Shown in pieces: positions 10,333 to 23,485 of a DNA stretch of 64,000 bases. This DNA comes from Ophioderma brevispina. Its lineage: Eukaryota; Echinodermata; Ophiuroidea; Amphilepidida; Ophiodermatidae. The notes beneath the pieces are model-generated. The model saw only the letters and a program-made list of their open reading frames with translations. It searched no databases and was not told the origin of the DNA. Location: positions 21,570 to 85,569 of the forward strand of contig JAMKCH010005394.1 of NCBI GenBank assembly GCA_023653785.1, read 5' to 3'. The first letter of the stretch is position 1, and each line of letters starts with the position of its first letter. The position numbers were made by a program, and so were the translations under genes.

Positions 10333-13300
10333 TGCAGAACAACAAGGTTTGATCTTCCTGCCCTTTTCTAGGTTACCATTTCATACATTCTTAAACTTTT
10401 ACAAGCTACATTGCCAGCTCCAAATCAAATAATTTTGAAAAAACATGGGAGATGATCTCCCCAAAAGTCCTTTCTTTCTAGAACTATTGTTATATTTCCA
10501 AGAGATGGCCTTTGAGGTCAATTCTACTGTAACAACTGACAAGTATATTGTAAGGTAGTTGGCCTTAATGAATTGTTCTGCAGTGCTCTGCCTGACAGTA
10601 GCAAGTGGAGCTCTTTTCATACAATGATACTGGCTGATATAAATAGCTCCCAAAAGGAAAGCGTTATCAATCAATCTCTAATTTCCAGAATCAACCTTAT
10701 TCTACCTAAGTACAAGTACAGAATATCAAACTTGTTTGTTTGGAATGGAAGGTATGCCAATTTTGATTCGGTGAAAATCAATATTCAAAAGAGAAATTCA
10801 GACTGTCCAAATACTAATCATAAAAGAATTATGCCACATTTCCTCAGCTTCTGAAAATTCATCATATCAAAGCATTTTCAATACTAATTTTTATCAACCA
10901 TATTTGTGAAGACCTAACCTAACTTTTCTACAGTGGAAGCACAGATTTCAAATAGATCAGCCAATTTCCTTAAAAAAATAATGCAAATTGCATTATTTCA
11001 ATATGAAAGTATTTCTATACCCTCTTTATGCTGATAGGCACTAATTTGTGAGTGGAAACATGCCTAATTTACAACCTGGTTGATGGTTCTCTTTACAGAA
11101 TATAGGATGCAAGGATGTAAAACTCATTAACATAATTAGCATTTAAAAATTCATCAATGTCAACATTTATCAATTCAGACCATAATTAATTGGTCAGGTA
11201 AAGAGTACAGATTATTCCAGCTAGAGGTTAACGTTAAATTTAATGGGCGTAAATTTCGCAAATCATAAAGTGTAACATTATTATAAACCCATAGAGACCT
11301 ATAAAAAAAAATTGCAATTGCTCTTTGATTAAAAGTTTAAAAATTGTCTAACATATTCAGCTAGTGAATATAGATACCAGTTTTACAGAAGAGACATTTA
11401 TAAACTACGTTATAAATGTCTCTGATTTACAGCAATTAAGTTCTCATGAGATACAAATGCTTGATTAGGTTGTGGCTTAGCAAGATGTCCCCTAGATGAA
11501 GCAAAATGATTGGGACCTTTTCCTGACGGCAGCATAATAAAAATTGGCAATCAGCACATTGAGACTCTGTGTGTAATACGCTATATAAGAATGGGGTGTA
11601 TTATTATTATATCAGAATGATGTATTATATTATTATTATTATGATATCTGTTCCGACTTATCTGATCTAAGTGGTGAATTGGGTGGGTGAAAATGGGATA
11701 GTTTAAATACATAATCTTAAAAAAATATATCACATGTCCTCAGTTCTTGATGGTCCTATACTTTACATTTTCGATTACCAACCATATGGTTAGGAGTATC
11801 CAGTCATTTTTTAAAAACAAGAAATACTAATCATGATAATAATATTGGGCAGGGGGCATTGGCAATTGGGTTTACAAGAGGAAGCTTATGATTCAAATCT
11901 AGACTTCCCTTAAATGCTTCGTAGAAAAAGTGTTGATGTTTATGCCTGGGCTTCAAATTCCCAAAAACAATCTTCCGTATCTCCACGAGATTCTTTAGCT
12001 ACTAATATCAGTAATGTAACTATTATTGAACTTATTCCAGTGTCTTGTAAGGGCCTTATGCAACTGTATAACATATATATTTAAAACATGGGGGAATAAA
12101 TCAGTTTTTAAATGGTGTATTTAACAAATAGTGTAAAAGCAGTATGGGCCAGCAACATGTAGGAAACTTAAATTTAAAATTACTAAGTCAAACAGTGGTA
12201 AAAGGTCACCAACTAGTCTTGTTGGATTAATTATCAAAAGTAAATAAAAAGAACAAACAAATGACTATAAGTGTAACCCTGTGAAATCTGCCCCCTATAA
12301 GAATGCCAATTGTGGTGAACTTTGTTGGTACCTTTAACGTGGGCAGTGAGGGAGGCAATGGCCAAAATCCCTTTCACCAGATAAACAACCTCGGTGGCTG
12401 GGCAACAGCCAAAATGATTTCGGAAGTAAAACTACCCATGAGATGCAAGAATTAGTAAGCAAATCAAAAAGATAGAAAGCAAACTCTGATGGGCCTATGC
12501 CTGATCTGATGGGTGGACTCAACAAACAGGGCAGATCTATATGGCTGAAAAGACATTTTTTTCTTTGGGAGATACTAAAGGCGGCTCTCTTAGGGGAGTT
12601 AGCAATGATTTTTGGTTTTTATAATTATACTTTTTTATTTACTTGAAAAAAATTGTCACCTTTTGTACATGTATGTGTCATTAGTAAATGGCATGGGCTT
12701 ATTAACTTTGAGCATGTGACGATGACCTTGATTAACTGATTACTTAATTTTGTTGCATTATCTTTAAAAAAAAAGAAACATTGATATTCATGCGCCATGT
12801 TGAATTTTGACTGTATGGAAACATTACAATGTGTTCAAATTAGAGCATCAAAAATGCTTGACGAAGGTATGATTGGTGTTAGGTGGTTGCCTGCAAATTG
12901 AAGACTGAAATTAATCTCTTATCACCCGATGTTGTTTGAGTTACCCCTACATAATGGATCACTATTATAGTTGATTATCTAGCCATTTAATGATGGAAGT
13001 AGCAGTTAAGTAATTCTACATGCAACTGAATTCTGATGCTAGATGGCCCAAGCCAAGGCTTTTGAGAGTAAACAAATGATAATTTGAGCTATATATATTG
13101 TTTTCACAACAAAGTGTTATCATTAACGTACATGCTTAATTAAAATTGAAGTTTATTAATTAATAAGTGATAATTTTATTTCATAAACATTGGACAAGAT
13201 ACGAGGCCAACTTCAATGGTACATATAACTGTACATGTCTGGGCATTTGTCAGTACCACTGACCCACCTTTTGGATGGCATGGGTCAAGTTTGACAAGTT

Positions 13301-15181
13301 TTACTGGCTAATGCCAAAGGTAATGGTTTTTCATTAAGGTGTGGTTCAAGTGTTACCAGGACATTTAAAGGGTCTTGGGGTGTGCTTTATCAAAAAATTA
13401 CCAGGTCTTGTGTTCGAGTACAAGCAGGTTATACAAGGTGCTGCATATTTTAATGGTTTATACAGAGTAGTCTCTTTAAAGTTTTGTACTGATATAATAC
13501 CACAAAGCATTCCATTGATACAGAATCTAAGGAACAAGTTTAAATAGAACTTTCGAGTTGTGTTTAGATGTATTTTTTTTTTAAGTCGAGTACATTAATT
13601 GTTTATCAATGCCAAAATTAAGTTAGGAAAAATGGGACAGAAACTTTATATAGATAGTGGCATTCCTTTAGTATTCATTGAGGTATTTTGTTGTAGCATA
13701 CCATAGTGATATATTATTAAAGAGAAGTTATGTGTTGAATTCTCGTTCTGCAGACTAGGAAACAATAATAATAATGAAATTTACCTTAAAAAGATTACAA
13801 AAGTTAAATGATATTCCTTTCAGATGTGTGTGAATGAACAATGTATTAAGAACTATCTCCCCAGTCAGGTAAACATGGTAGATCTATCGATTTCATAGAT
13901 CGTGTAATGAAATAGATTATGCTTTAGTTTGATTTTTTCTGTATGCTGTTTCATCCGTTTTGGCAAATGATTTTAATTGATCGGGGTGACGAAGTGGCCC
14001 AATCGTTCATTTAGTTAAGGAAAACGATTTTAGTCGAAAGATTGTGAAAGCAAAAAGGAGTAGACCCTGTCATTTAGTGGGATAGATTAGATTTACTATG
14101 TAGATGTTGCTTTCTTTTTATGCTCATCTGTAGTTCTTCTAAAAACCGGAACAACCATTTGGCTTGATCTTCTGGATGCACCATCTTGGTTTTGATTTTC
14201 CCAAGCGAAGTTCTTGGTTCCTTAAGTGAAACAATTACTGTGATGACTGCCGAGAAGGGACAATGCTGGATACGACGGGACTTACAGAATCACATAACTC
14301 TCGTTATCCAATGAAGAGATCATCTGATTATTAAATGAAGAGAGTAGAGAGTTTTAGTGATCAATACGTTTCCGGTGACACTGTTGTAGTTTGATTAGTG
14401 TAATAAATAAATTAGACTGATAGCAAATGTTAAACAAACATCACACTGCAAGTGTTTCTTATTTTTTTGCGTTTGAACTTAACCGGGGGACATAAGGAAG
14501 CGAATTATTATTAGTAATAGTCATGATTTTTTCATGGTGGAAGCTTTGAGTGGAAGTTGAGATGAAAACAACATTCTCCTGTTGGCAAAATAAAGTGAAG
14601 ATGAATGATAATTCCTTGTTAGAATGAATTAGTTAAATAGGGATTTACAAAAATACAAAGTTAGAGGAAATCCTGTGAAAGTGTGGATGAAAACAAATCT
14701 TCTTGTTAATACAAAAAACGGGTTAAATAAGTATATGTATGAATATGCTAATAATTATGGATATGCTGACACAACTTATCACCCTGGGAAAAGAAGATCA
14801 TCTCAAATGATCTAAGATGGAATGAATTTCAAAACATTACATGTGGTTCATTTATTTGGATCTCTTGTTCCTTCTATAATAAGGGTACTGTACCTCTTTC
14901 ACTAAATATGTATATTTATTCTATGGTGTTAATATGGTATAAAATATTTGATGTATGTCGTATCTCCAATGGAAAACAATCCTAACATTTTTTCGAAATA
15001 TCATTTCTATGGTGTTTGCTACCACAGACCACCTATTGTAAATTATTCCAGTAAGTATCAATTGAGGTAAAAACAGTATAGCATAGCCATTTGCATACAA
15101 ATTCTATGATTCGGTTGTACGAGAATGTTCATTGTGGACAGGATCCAAAGTGGTGCGAGGATGAAGCACACAGTGCCTAAT
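10333..15181. other. Intron between exons 8 and 9, 5' part
   Basis: Long AT-rich intron. Open frames up to 93 residues have no recognisable domain and start and stop at random. No RNA gene and no complete element are seen. Confidence 0.45.
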
Positions 15182-15308
15182 AGTTGCTGTTGTTGCAGTC
15201 TGACATGTTGTCCCTGTAAATCCTTGTGGGCATTGGCAGAAGAATCCTGTACCAGAGCTACTAAGAAAAACAGATCCCACCAGTGAGGATGGGTCTGTTT
15301 CACAGTTT
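15182..15308 (-). CDS. Exon 8: EGF domain 5, partial match
   Basis: After the acceptor TTTTGTAG the frame reads NCETDPSSLVGSVFLSSSGT, then GFFCQCPQGFTGTTCQTATT. The C-terminal half is a textbook EGF end (F-C-Q-C-P-GFTGTTC). In the N-terminal half the second and third cysteines are missing in this frame, while TGGIC appears in the neighbouring frame, so small indels are likely. I see no clear donor; the right-hand (3') end given here is approximate, and the open frame continues to 15104. Confidence 0.55.
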
Positions 15309-15668
15309 CTACAAAACTGGGGGTTGTTGCGTTGAAATTTCAAATTGAAAAAATGGGCATACGTTAATCATTATCAATCGTAAGCAAATAGCAAAGTTTG
15401 AATGTGATTTGATATGGTGAAGAGTACTTAGCTGGTGCTGTTAAGTCTTTGTGAATGTTTCTAGAAGCGGCCGGACGGACGGGAACGGACGGACAGACAG
15501 ACAGCAGATGGTGTCAGAGGGGGGTATTGGGCAGGTGGGGGTGGGTTGGTTGGGGGGTCGTAGGTCGGTAGGTAGGACGTTAGGAAAGGTAATCTAACAA
15601 CTACTTTTTGTGTTTTATACAAAATGGCCCACTTGTCTGGGTTAGTCAAATTTGCAGGAAAAGTCATT

Positions 15669-16016
15669 TTAAAAGGGACATTTCTGATCCAAGCCTCATC
15701 CCCATGGCTTACTAAACAAAAGTGAGATTTTTATATTATCTAACAGTTCGCTTAGTATTTCATGTGTACCAGATCTTACAGTAAATTTGGTTTTATCTGT
15801 CAAGTTTTGCACTTTTGTATTTTCTGTCTGTAAACAGACAAATTACAGAACAGTGGGCCTTATGGACCGGGGGAAACAAGCATTTTCTCACAACACAAAA
15901 CCGGCACCGTAAGGTCGGGATCAACTCAATGTTGTGAATAGGCCTGTTCCCAAGGATTATCTAGTAAACCATGAATAAAACAGAAGGTGCTGGAATCACC
16001 AAAATGCATCTTTTAA
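15669..16016. mobile_element. TTAA-flanked element (AAGGGGCATTTC family), copy 2
   Basis: Starts TTAAAAGGGACATTTCTGAT and ends GCATCTTTTAA, with TTAA on both sides. It shares AAGCCTCAT, CTTACA, the ACAACACAAAA block and GCTGGAATCAC with the copy at 4516-4797. Confidence 0.65.
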
Positions 16017-16035
16017 GTATTTTTTTACAGTATCA

Positions 16036-16384
16036 AAGGTACAGACACATCATGTTTGAAATATTGAAATTTGAAGGGAATTGATTTAAGGTGAAGGAAA
16101 AGTCTGTAAATTCTATAAGTTACCTTTCCAGTCTGTAGAATTGAAAAAGAAAAAGGAAGAAAACCAAGGCAGTGTTCCAAGATACGATTATCCATTCACT
16201 TACGTGGTGTAGTAAGTGTCAGTTTGGACAGTAATGACTAAAATCTCCGATTATGTCCTTATAGGTTGTTCTGGTCTTATCATGTGAGGGATGTTAGGAT
16301 ACTGTACTTGTTACGTACATGCTAAAATCTGATTTTTTGAGGATTTTTTCGATTGCTGATTTAGCAAATCACTGATAGTTGCTT
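16036..16384. mobile_element. TTAA element, 16-kb family, unit A (direct)
   Basis: First of three consecutive units. It ends AGCAAATCACTGATAGTTGC and runs into TTAA at 16385-16388, shared with unit B. Its left end is noisy (AAAGGTACAGACAC for AAAGACACTAT). It contains GGTCTTATCATGTG and TGTTACGTACATGCTAAAAT, which recur in unit B. Confidence 0.65.
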
Positions 16385-16388
16385 TTAA

Positions 16389-16744
16389 AGACACTATCAG
16401 TGATTTGAAAAATATTTGAAATTTGCAGGGAAGTGCTTTAAAGTGAAGGATAGTCTGTAAAATTCTAATAAGTTACCTTTCACAGCTGTAGATGAAAAGA
16501 AAAGGAGAGAAAACGGCAAGTGTTCAAACTACGAGTTCTCCACTTCAATTACTTGGTTGTAGGAAAGTGTCGTTGGAAAGCTAATGACTAAAATTTCTCC
16601 GATTCTCTTTATTAGGTTGCCTTCTGGTCTTATCATTTGGCAGGGTATGTTAGGCTACCTGTATGTTACGTACATGCTTAAAATGTGATTTTTTGATGAT
16701 GTTTTTCGATGTTGCTCGATTAGGCCCAAATCATGATAGTGTCT
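16389..16744. mobile_element. TTAA element, 16-kb family, unit B (direct)
   Basis: Starts AGACACTATCAGTGATTTG and ends CAAATCATGATAGTGTC, with TTAA on both sides (16385-16388 and 16745-16748). It has the same content as unit A with many small indels: AAAAGAAAAGGAGAGAAAAC, TTGGTTGTAGGAAAGTGTC and TTACGTACATGC. Confidence 0.7.
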
Positions 16745-16748
16745 TTAA

Positions 16749-17031
16749 GACACTATGCAAGTACAGGTATCCTGAACATCCCGGCAATGATAAGACCAGA
16801 CGCAACCTTATAAGGACAGAATCGGAGGATTTTAGTCATTGCTGTCCGAACGGACCCACTTACGACAACACGTAATTGACATGGAGATCGGTATCTTGGA
16901 ACACTGCCGTGTCTTCCTTTTCATGTAAATTTACAGACTGGAAAAAGGGAACTATGAGAATTCTCCAGATTATCCTCATTTGAAGCTATTCCTGCAAATT
17001 TCAAATATTTTTCAAATCACTGATAGTGTCT
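16749..17031. mobile_element. TTAA element, 16-kb family, unit C (inverted)
   Basis: Begins with GACACTAT after the shared TTAA at 16745-16748 and ends CAAATCACTGATAGTGTC before TTAA at 17032-17035. Its interior is the reverse complement of units A and B (for example AATGATAAGACCAGA against TCTGGTCTTATCATT). So A and B run one way and C the other. Confidence 0.7.
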
Positions 17032-17234
17032 TTAACATTCTTAAGAACTGCTTTGACAAAGGGCAAATAGAGTGCTCATTTGTTTCTCTCCCCTCGCATA
17101 AATATATGCTAATGAAAAACAAAAGTGTTAGAATATTCTTCTAGGATGTGAAAAGTTTGAGTGTCAGTGTGTGTTAGTTAGATAGTGGATTGCAATTGGC
17201 CATAGATAATGGGTACTCTCTGATGTTCCCTTAC

Positions 17235-17368
17235 TGGGTGTCAAAGTCTGGCAGTTGTTCCGGTATATCCTGAGGACTCGGCAGTAAGTAGACCACAACA
17301 CCAGGACCACTCACTAGTTAAACAGACCCCGCCATTGAAGCATGGGTCTGGGTTACAGTGGTCCTCTA
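17235..17368 (-). CDS. Exon 7: EGF domain 4, disrupted frame
   Basis: Acceptor CCCTACAG and donor CCCA|GTAAGG flank a 134-bp exon. The 5' part is clean: EDHCNPDPCFNGGVCLTSE carries the first three EGF cysteines. After that the reading shifts; YC, then PQ/SG-GYTGTTCQT-like codons appear in the other frames, so the last three cysteines can be seen only by changing frame. The length is not a multiple of three. It lies just after a stretch of very indel-rich repeat copies (16036-17031), which favours sequence error. Confidence 0.6.
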
Positions 17369-18778
17369 CTGTAGGGTCTGTTACCGCTCGTTGTAACTAG
17401 AAAAACGATTTTAAAGGGGGAAGGGGAAAATTGTTGTTGTAAGAGATGAACACCCAAATCAATACCTTGTTTGTATTTATGGTAACAAAGGGTATTAATA
17501 TGATTTGCTGTATGTAATATCTGCTGTGATCTTCTCCTTGGTATAATCATGGAACAATATAGATCTATATGATGAGTAACAGCAGTCTAAAATTTTGATT
17601 TTAAACCCCAGTTCCAGAGTGTTGTGATTTCCACATCAGATTAACCGGGTTGACCTGGTTTTAACTAGGCTCATCCAGTTGCTTGTTAATAAATAATATT
17701 TAATGAAATAATGTTGATTAAATACTAATGACAATAAAATCTTGAAAATCACAGCACACACAAGAATAAGAAAACACACCACATAACCCCAAAACAAATA
17801 TGTTGAATCAGGAAAAGCTTGATAAAAGAGTTGAAAAAGAATCTTATTTTCATGAAACTTGTTTTTGAGAAATAGTGTCCCCACCCCCACCCCCCAAAAA
17901 CAAAATCCCTAAAAGTGCCCTCAAATTTTAGGTCTTTAATAAACATTTAAGCAAATATTTATACATATTACCAAAGTATTTATTAGCTTTTGAAACGGCA
18001 CAAAACCACATTGAATTCAAAATCTTTAAAATGACCGAGTTGTCCTTATTTAATTAAATCTGCGTTTGATTTTACTGAAAACACAGACAGGCTGTATTTA
18101 AACATAACCCCATCCATCAAAACACATGTTAATGTGTGAAAAACAGTTTTACAGTATTTTCTTCAAATATTTGTCTTCAAAATATGATCAGTTGGCAAGA
18201 CTTGTAATTAAATTCTTTTAACAGTAGCCCTTATTGTAAGGTAAAATAGTAAACAACACTGCTAATGCCTAATCAATTTATCAACTCCAAAATTTGTGCT
18301 TACACTGTCCATAAATGAATTCCAAATTTTGTTTTAAATTTAATCGGTGTGCATTTGTTATGGCACAGGTGCTCATTAGGCAGAATATGATATAATTATA
18401 TCATTTTTATTTGGGTAAAATATTAGGATTAATTAATAATTTCAATTTATAATTTATCATTTCATTCCATATAAAAAATAAATTTGTTGAAATAATTCTT
18501 GTTAAAATTTACCCACTATCATATGACTGGGTGTGCCTGAAATTTTGACATTCAATTATTGATTATCAATATCACAAGGCCATGAACTATATACACGTAC
18601 TGCACAGTATATATTCACATGGAAATACACATGCCTATTGGATTTCATGTTTAAAGAGGTAAATCAATACTTGAACATGTTGCTATGGACACACTAAAAC
18701 CACATGTTAGCAAATTCAAATTCATTGATAATTCTTGAAATTGCATTGCTCTGTTTTAGGTTTATACTGTTACATATT

Positions 18779-18886
18779 ACACTATAATTCACAGGAGGTA
18801 TTTTAGGTTACTGTTATAATTACACTATAATTCACAGGAGGTATTTTAGGTTCCTGTTACAAGTCAACTACACTATAATTCACAGA
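18779..18886. repeat. 43-bp tandem repeat, about 2.4 copies
   Basis: ACACTATAATTCACAGGAGG is followed by TATTTTAGGTTACTG; the start recurs at 18822 and 18870. The last copy is partial. Confidence 0.8.
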
Positions 18887-20039
18887 AAGGCTTCACATTG
18901 ACTTACTACAGGATCAGATTCCCCCTTTGGTCCAAATGCAATTTTACTGATGATTCTTAAAATAAACTTATTCTGTTTTATATTAGCCATTACTATACTT
19001 ATTAAACAAGTTAAAATGCTCATCACATAAGCCTACAAATCATTCCTTTAAAAAGTTAAAAACAAATTAATTCACAGCAGGGCATTCTATCACTTTATTT
19101 ATATCATACAACCAGTTTTTCCATACTGGCAGTTCTGGTGGCAATGATCAAGGTATTGGTACATGCCAGGCCTGTAACCAAAATTGATTTTGAGGGTGTT
19201 GCTTTTCCAAAATGTAGACCTCAACGGACAATTTTTTCCTGCCTCACTTCACATGCTGGTAGACCCAGATTTTTTTTTGACATTTAAGGCAGTTGCGGGC
19301 AATTCACATTTTTAACTTCACACTCAAAATTTTACTCTTCAGTTGCAAATGTGTTTCAGTCCTTTTTAAATTTTGTAATCCTTGAAAATGCATTCATGTA
19401 TTAGCTTGAAGTTACCAGTACTTAATAGATTGAATCATGTCTTGTGGTAACTTCACATGAAATCAAGCATCTGAACATAATTCAAAATCAAACACATACA
19501 AGACATGACTCAGGGTAACCAAACTACCACCATTCACATAAATATTTTCAATCGGAGTTCAACCAGAAAGAAAAATATGCCGAGACAAACACATAACTAT
19601 ATAGTTCACTCTGCTGCACACATATGTGTGAACTCTATGTTTCAACCCAAGTAATCAAAATGAAAGTGCTAGATCAGACCTAGCTACAAAAACACTTCTT
19701 TTTATGTGAACTACACCATAGCCCACTCATATAGGCCTCAGTAATTTCTTTGACACCATACAACTACAATGGTATCGTTTTGATGCCTTCCTCGATACTA
19801 AACTATTGATTGGATTATTGGAATATTAGACTTGACTAGTATGAGTCGGCATGTGTAACATATAATTTGGGGAACTCAATATTTTGACATGTCAAATGTA
19901 AACTTTTTAGTCTGCCACCCATTCTTTGAAATAACATTGTTGGTATAAATGGCTATGATATTAGTTCTTGCACAGGTCATATGTGAATAGCAAAAATCTA
20001 ATGAAAACAAAAACTAGACCCTATGCAAACTTGTGTTTT

Positions 20040-20335
20040 TCATGTGATCTTTTTAATGTGTGTGCATGTGCATGTACGTACATGTATGTGCATGTGTGTG
20101 TGTGCACGCTCAAGTTTATGGGTTATACGTATGTATTGGAATAAAGGTAAAATGGGTTAGTGGGTAAAGTGGGATGGGTAGGTGAGGGTGTGCATGTATT
20201 TGTATGCATATTCATGTATTTGTTGAGATATTAGCTGGTATATTGTTTGATGGATTTTTGGTGTGTTGACGATTGGTTGGTTGATTGTTGATTGGTTGAT
20301 TAGTTGGTTGGTTGGCTGATGGGTTGGTTCATTGA
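20040..20335. repeat. TG-rich and TTGG/TTGA simple repeats
   Basis: TGTGTGCATGTGCATG-type run at 20056-20110, and GATTGGTTGGTTGATTG-type run at 20265-20335. Confidence 0.75.
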
Positions 20336-20641
20336 CAATGAGAATATAGACAGTATTAGTTGCACATCAACAAATAACATGAACGTCTCTGTTCCAGACC
20401 GGTATACATTCACTTGTTATGCACAAATTAGACTTGAAAGCAGAACAACTTGGACAAATGACTTACTGACAATATACGCCAAATTAAAACTAAAACTTGT
20501 CAAATTCTCCTACAAAAAGTCATTTCATATTGGTAACATATTGGTAACAACTTGAACTACATCAATAGCACACACAAATGTTAATAATTGCACACTCATT
20601 CAAGCAACATAGGTTAGTGACATGTAGCACGCATTTCTTAC

Positions 20642-20781
20642 TGGCTATGCGATTTTCGCAATGAATTCCCTCGTACGAGCTGTACATAAACACACAAAGG
20701 CACCACCAGTGTCGTGCTGAAAGCAAATGCCGTCATTCAAGCAAGGGTTGGGCGTACATGCATCAGCAGGTGTTGCGGTAG
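20642..20781 (-). CDS. Exon 6: EGF domain 3, one-base frame break
   Basis: Acceptor GCAACAG and donor GCCA|GTAAGA are intact. The frame reads ATPADACTPNPCLNDGICFQ, then GGAFVCLCTAR, and then shifts: the following bases in the next frame give the expected EGIHC end with the sixth cysteine, ENRIA and a phase 1 exit. The exon is 140 bp, one short of a multiple of three, as a single lost base would make it. Everything else fits a working EGF exon. Likely a base error in the assembly; a true frameshift allele is the alternative. Confidence 0.7.
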
Positions 20782-21181
20782 CTGTTGCAAGCAAGGGTAT
20801 TAGCAAATAATATAGGATTAAATTAGAGCATAGTTTTGCAAAGCATAAATATATATTTTATGAATATGGGTATATCATTCAGTGTTAAGAGTCAGACCAG
20901 GAGTCAGACACTGTTTTTCAGGGTTCCAAGACAACTTGAGACAGTTGGGGTTTTACACCCTATACTCTCACTGAAATTGGCGGTGTGCATGTACAGGTAT
21001 GACTCACAATGCACATGGGACCAACACCTTAATGTCCCCTCCAAAGGACAAGATATTATCATGTTTTGTTTACTCCTACTAAATGAACCATTACGACAGG
21101 AATTCTAATCTTATTTAATAAATAGCACTTATACAAATCAAATCTAGAATTTAGTACCTAATTAAATCCCACCAAGTGGCC

Positions 21182-21242
21182 CTGCTCAGGACTTGAACCA
21201 GCAGCTCGACTGACCAGAGTGGTGCTCGAACAACATGGTCAT
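21182..21242 (-). mobile_element. tRNA-derived SINE head
   Basis: On the minus strand GTTGTTCGAGCACC (A-box-like D-arm) is followed by GGTTCAAGTCC, a perfect B-box match (GGTTCRANNCC), about 30 bases on. It is not a complete folded tRNA, so a SINE head is more likely than a tRNA gene. Confidence 0.5.
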
Positions 21243-21473
21243 GCTCTCCCTATTGACAGGAACAAAATTGTTTAAGTATTGGATGGAGGGAGTCTGACCA
21301 TGAGTCAAAAGCTAGTGATTGTCCGATTTCATCAGCATTCAAGCCCAAGTTCATCGGGTCTGAGTCCACAAGATCCGAAATGGGTATGAAGTGCATGGGG
21401 CAAGGTTGCTGATCAGGACACCCATCTTGAAACTAATTATTTTACTGACACTTCAGACCGCGGTCCAGACGCA

Positions 21474-21552
21474 GGCTCGATGGACTCGGGCTCGATGCTG
21501 ATGGACCGGCTCGATGCTGAGGACTCGGGCCGATGCTGTGGACTCATACTCG
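21474..21552. repeat. Minisatellite, ~20-bp GGACTCGGGCTCGATGCTGAT units
   Basis: Four imperfect units (GACTCGGGCTCGATGCTG, GACCGGCTCGATGCTG, GACTCGGGCCGATGCTG and a half unit) with indels between them. Runs of C and A follow at 21690-21720. Confidence 0.6.
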
Positions 21553-23123
21553 CTTTGCAACTCATTCTCCTGAGTTTGAACCACTCTAACACTGCATGTT
21601 CCAAGCCGCCTGTTAAGTATTTAAAAATTTTACAAATTAACTGAATGCACATATGCAAAGGCCAATGCCAGGAACGGAACAAAAACAAAGAAACCCCCCC
21701 CCAAAAAAAAAAAAAAAAGGCCAAAAATGTGATTATACAAAATTCGAAATTTTGGACAACTGTAATAAAGTGCACATAATCATTCATTTTTAGCATTGGC
21801 AGTTCAATTGTCCAAGAACAGTGTGATAGAGAACTACAGCTGTAGTATACAAGTGCCATGGTTTTTAATTTTCAGGAAAGACGAACATTTGAGATTGATC
21901 AATATTAATGATTCTGATCATTTGATAACCTTTTTCATTATTACAAAAGCCTAAAAAACTCTGCATCTACTAATTTTACATAAACCAAAATTCCTGTTTT
22001 TCTTCCAAGGTATTTCTCACGACCTTTGTTTCAGTGATTAGATCATTTTCATCTCCTCCCAAAACTTCCATTCGAAATCCTTACAACCTGTGGCAACCAC
22101 TGAGACATCAATTATACAAATCAACAAGGTCATGTCACACCCTTTAGCCACATGGGTCTGACATCGCTGTCATGAATATAACTGCGATACGTGTCTCAGA
22201 GCAAAATATCTTCAACTGATTTCTAGGAAATTCATAGTTTTCTTTTGCATAGAGCGAGTCCACCTATCTCTCATTTTACTCAATCTAATCACATACAAAA
22301 CTGAAGAAAACAAATATTATAAAAGAAATTCATAATCAAATACATGTACATTCCATTTATCATGTTTTTAACCAAAATAATGTATAAATTACTTTCAATC
22401 TTTTGAAACAAATCTTTTCTTACTGCACAGGGTTTCGTGTACATAGACGGCTCGATCATTTATTCAAAAAATGATAACTAAGTAGAAGACAAGCATCTAA
22501 CTTATATGAAAGATAATTGTCATAGAATTACTTGTAGGCTGAAAAATTTGGAGAAAAAATTCATCCATGGTTTCAAAATATGGTACAACAAAACTAGCAA
22601 ATTAATGACAATTTGGCTGAAATCCCAAGATGGCGGCTGTGAAGCTATTGTTTTTCAGGTGCTCACAGAAATAGCCATCAGAAGAAAATTAAGTGAAAGA
22701 CAAGCCATTGATATGTTTTATGAAAGATAAATAGATAAGGATTAATTTAAGACTCAAAATATTGAAGAAAAAATTTGTCTTTGGTTTCAAAATCCACAAA
22801 ATCTAGGAAAATTGGTCAAAAATCCAAAATGGCGGATATGCAATAAATGATCAGGGCCGAACCCTGTGACTGATATGAAAGGTCATAATTTGTAAGTTCA
22901 AAGACAGAACTAGAATATATAATGCATGGGCTGCCTTCAACCAATACCTATCAGGTTTACCTTTTAGGTTGACCTTTTTGGTTGATGGACATAGCAACAT
23001 TCATCTGTACATACATCCAGCGTGATAGCTGAATGCCAGAGGGTGTATTGAGTCAATCCCACAATGCACCAGTTTGGGAAATTTCAACCAATAAGGTCAT
23101 GTGATCCCACAAAAATCCTATTC
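21553..23123. other. Intron segment with a diverged direct repeat
   Basis: 22500-22740 and 22735-22850 share AAAGATAA, a GAAAAAATT..GGTTTCAAAAT block and AAATCCMARATGGCGG, so this is an old tandem duplication of about 235 bp. No exon was found. The 140-residue minus-strand frame at 21437-21859 crosses simple repeats and is not coding. Confidence 0.45.
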
Positions 23124-23485
23124 TCAAAAGCTGACTCAGAGATTTTAAAAAAAAAAAAATTGTGTGTAGTAATTACAAATAGTCATCTAGAACTAAAGAT
23201 AGTCACCTAAAATGCTTATAAAGTTAGAGATGAATCGGATTTTCCGTTTTCATGCAGTAAACATTTATGCACAGTATAGCAGTGCCACAGGATATCGCGT
23301 ATAAAATAAATTTCCGGATTCGGAATTTTATAACAATGTTGTGATTTTCTATGAAGGACTTCGATTTGAGCTTAGTTATTTCACACAGTAATTAGTATAT
23401 GGGCAAGCATTATGGATATGCAAAAAAACTAGCTTTTTGAAAAGTGAGTGCTCCCTCATCAGGAAATCTCTGAGTCAGCCTTTAA
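23124..23485. mobile_element. GGCTGACTC-family element, copy 2
   Basis: Left end AAGCTGACTCAGAGATTT (left TTAA decayed to TCAA); right end GAAATCTCTGAGTCAGCC then TTAA at 23482-23485. The body aligns with 7876-8247 (CATGCAGTAAACATTTATGC, TTCCGGATTCGGAATTTTATA). Confidence 0.8.

Larger units (their letters stand above)
17369..20641. other. Intron between exons 6 and 7
   Basis: Very AT-rich. Holds a short tandem repeat (18779-18886) and simple repeats (20040-20330). No exon, gene or complete element was found. Confidence 0.5.

Noticed and set aside
21182..21242. Possible tRNA gene
   Set aside because: A- and B-box-like motifs are present but the acceptor and anticodon stems do not pair; a SINE head fits better.
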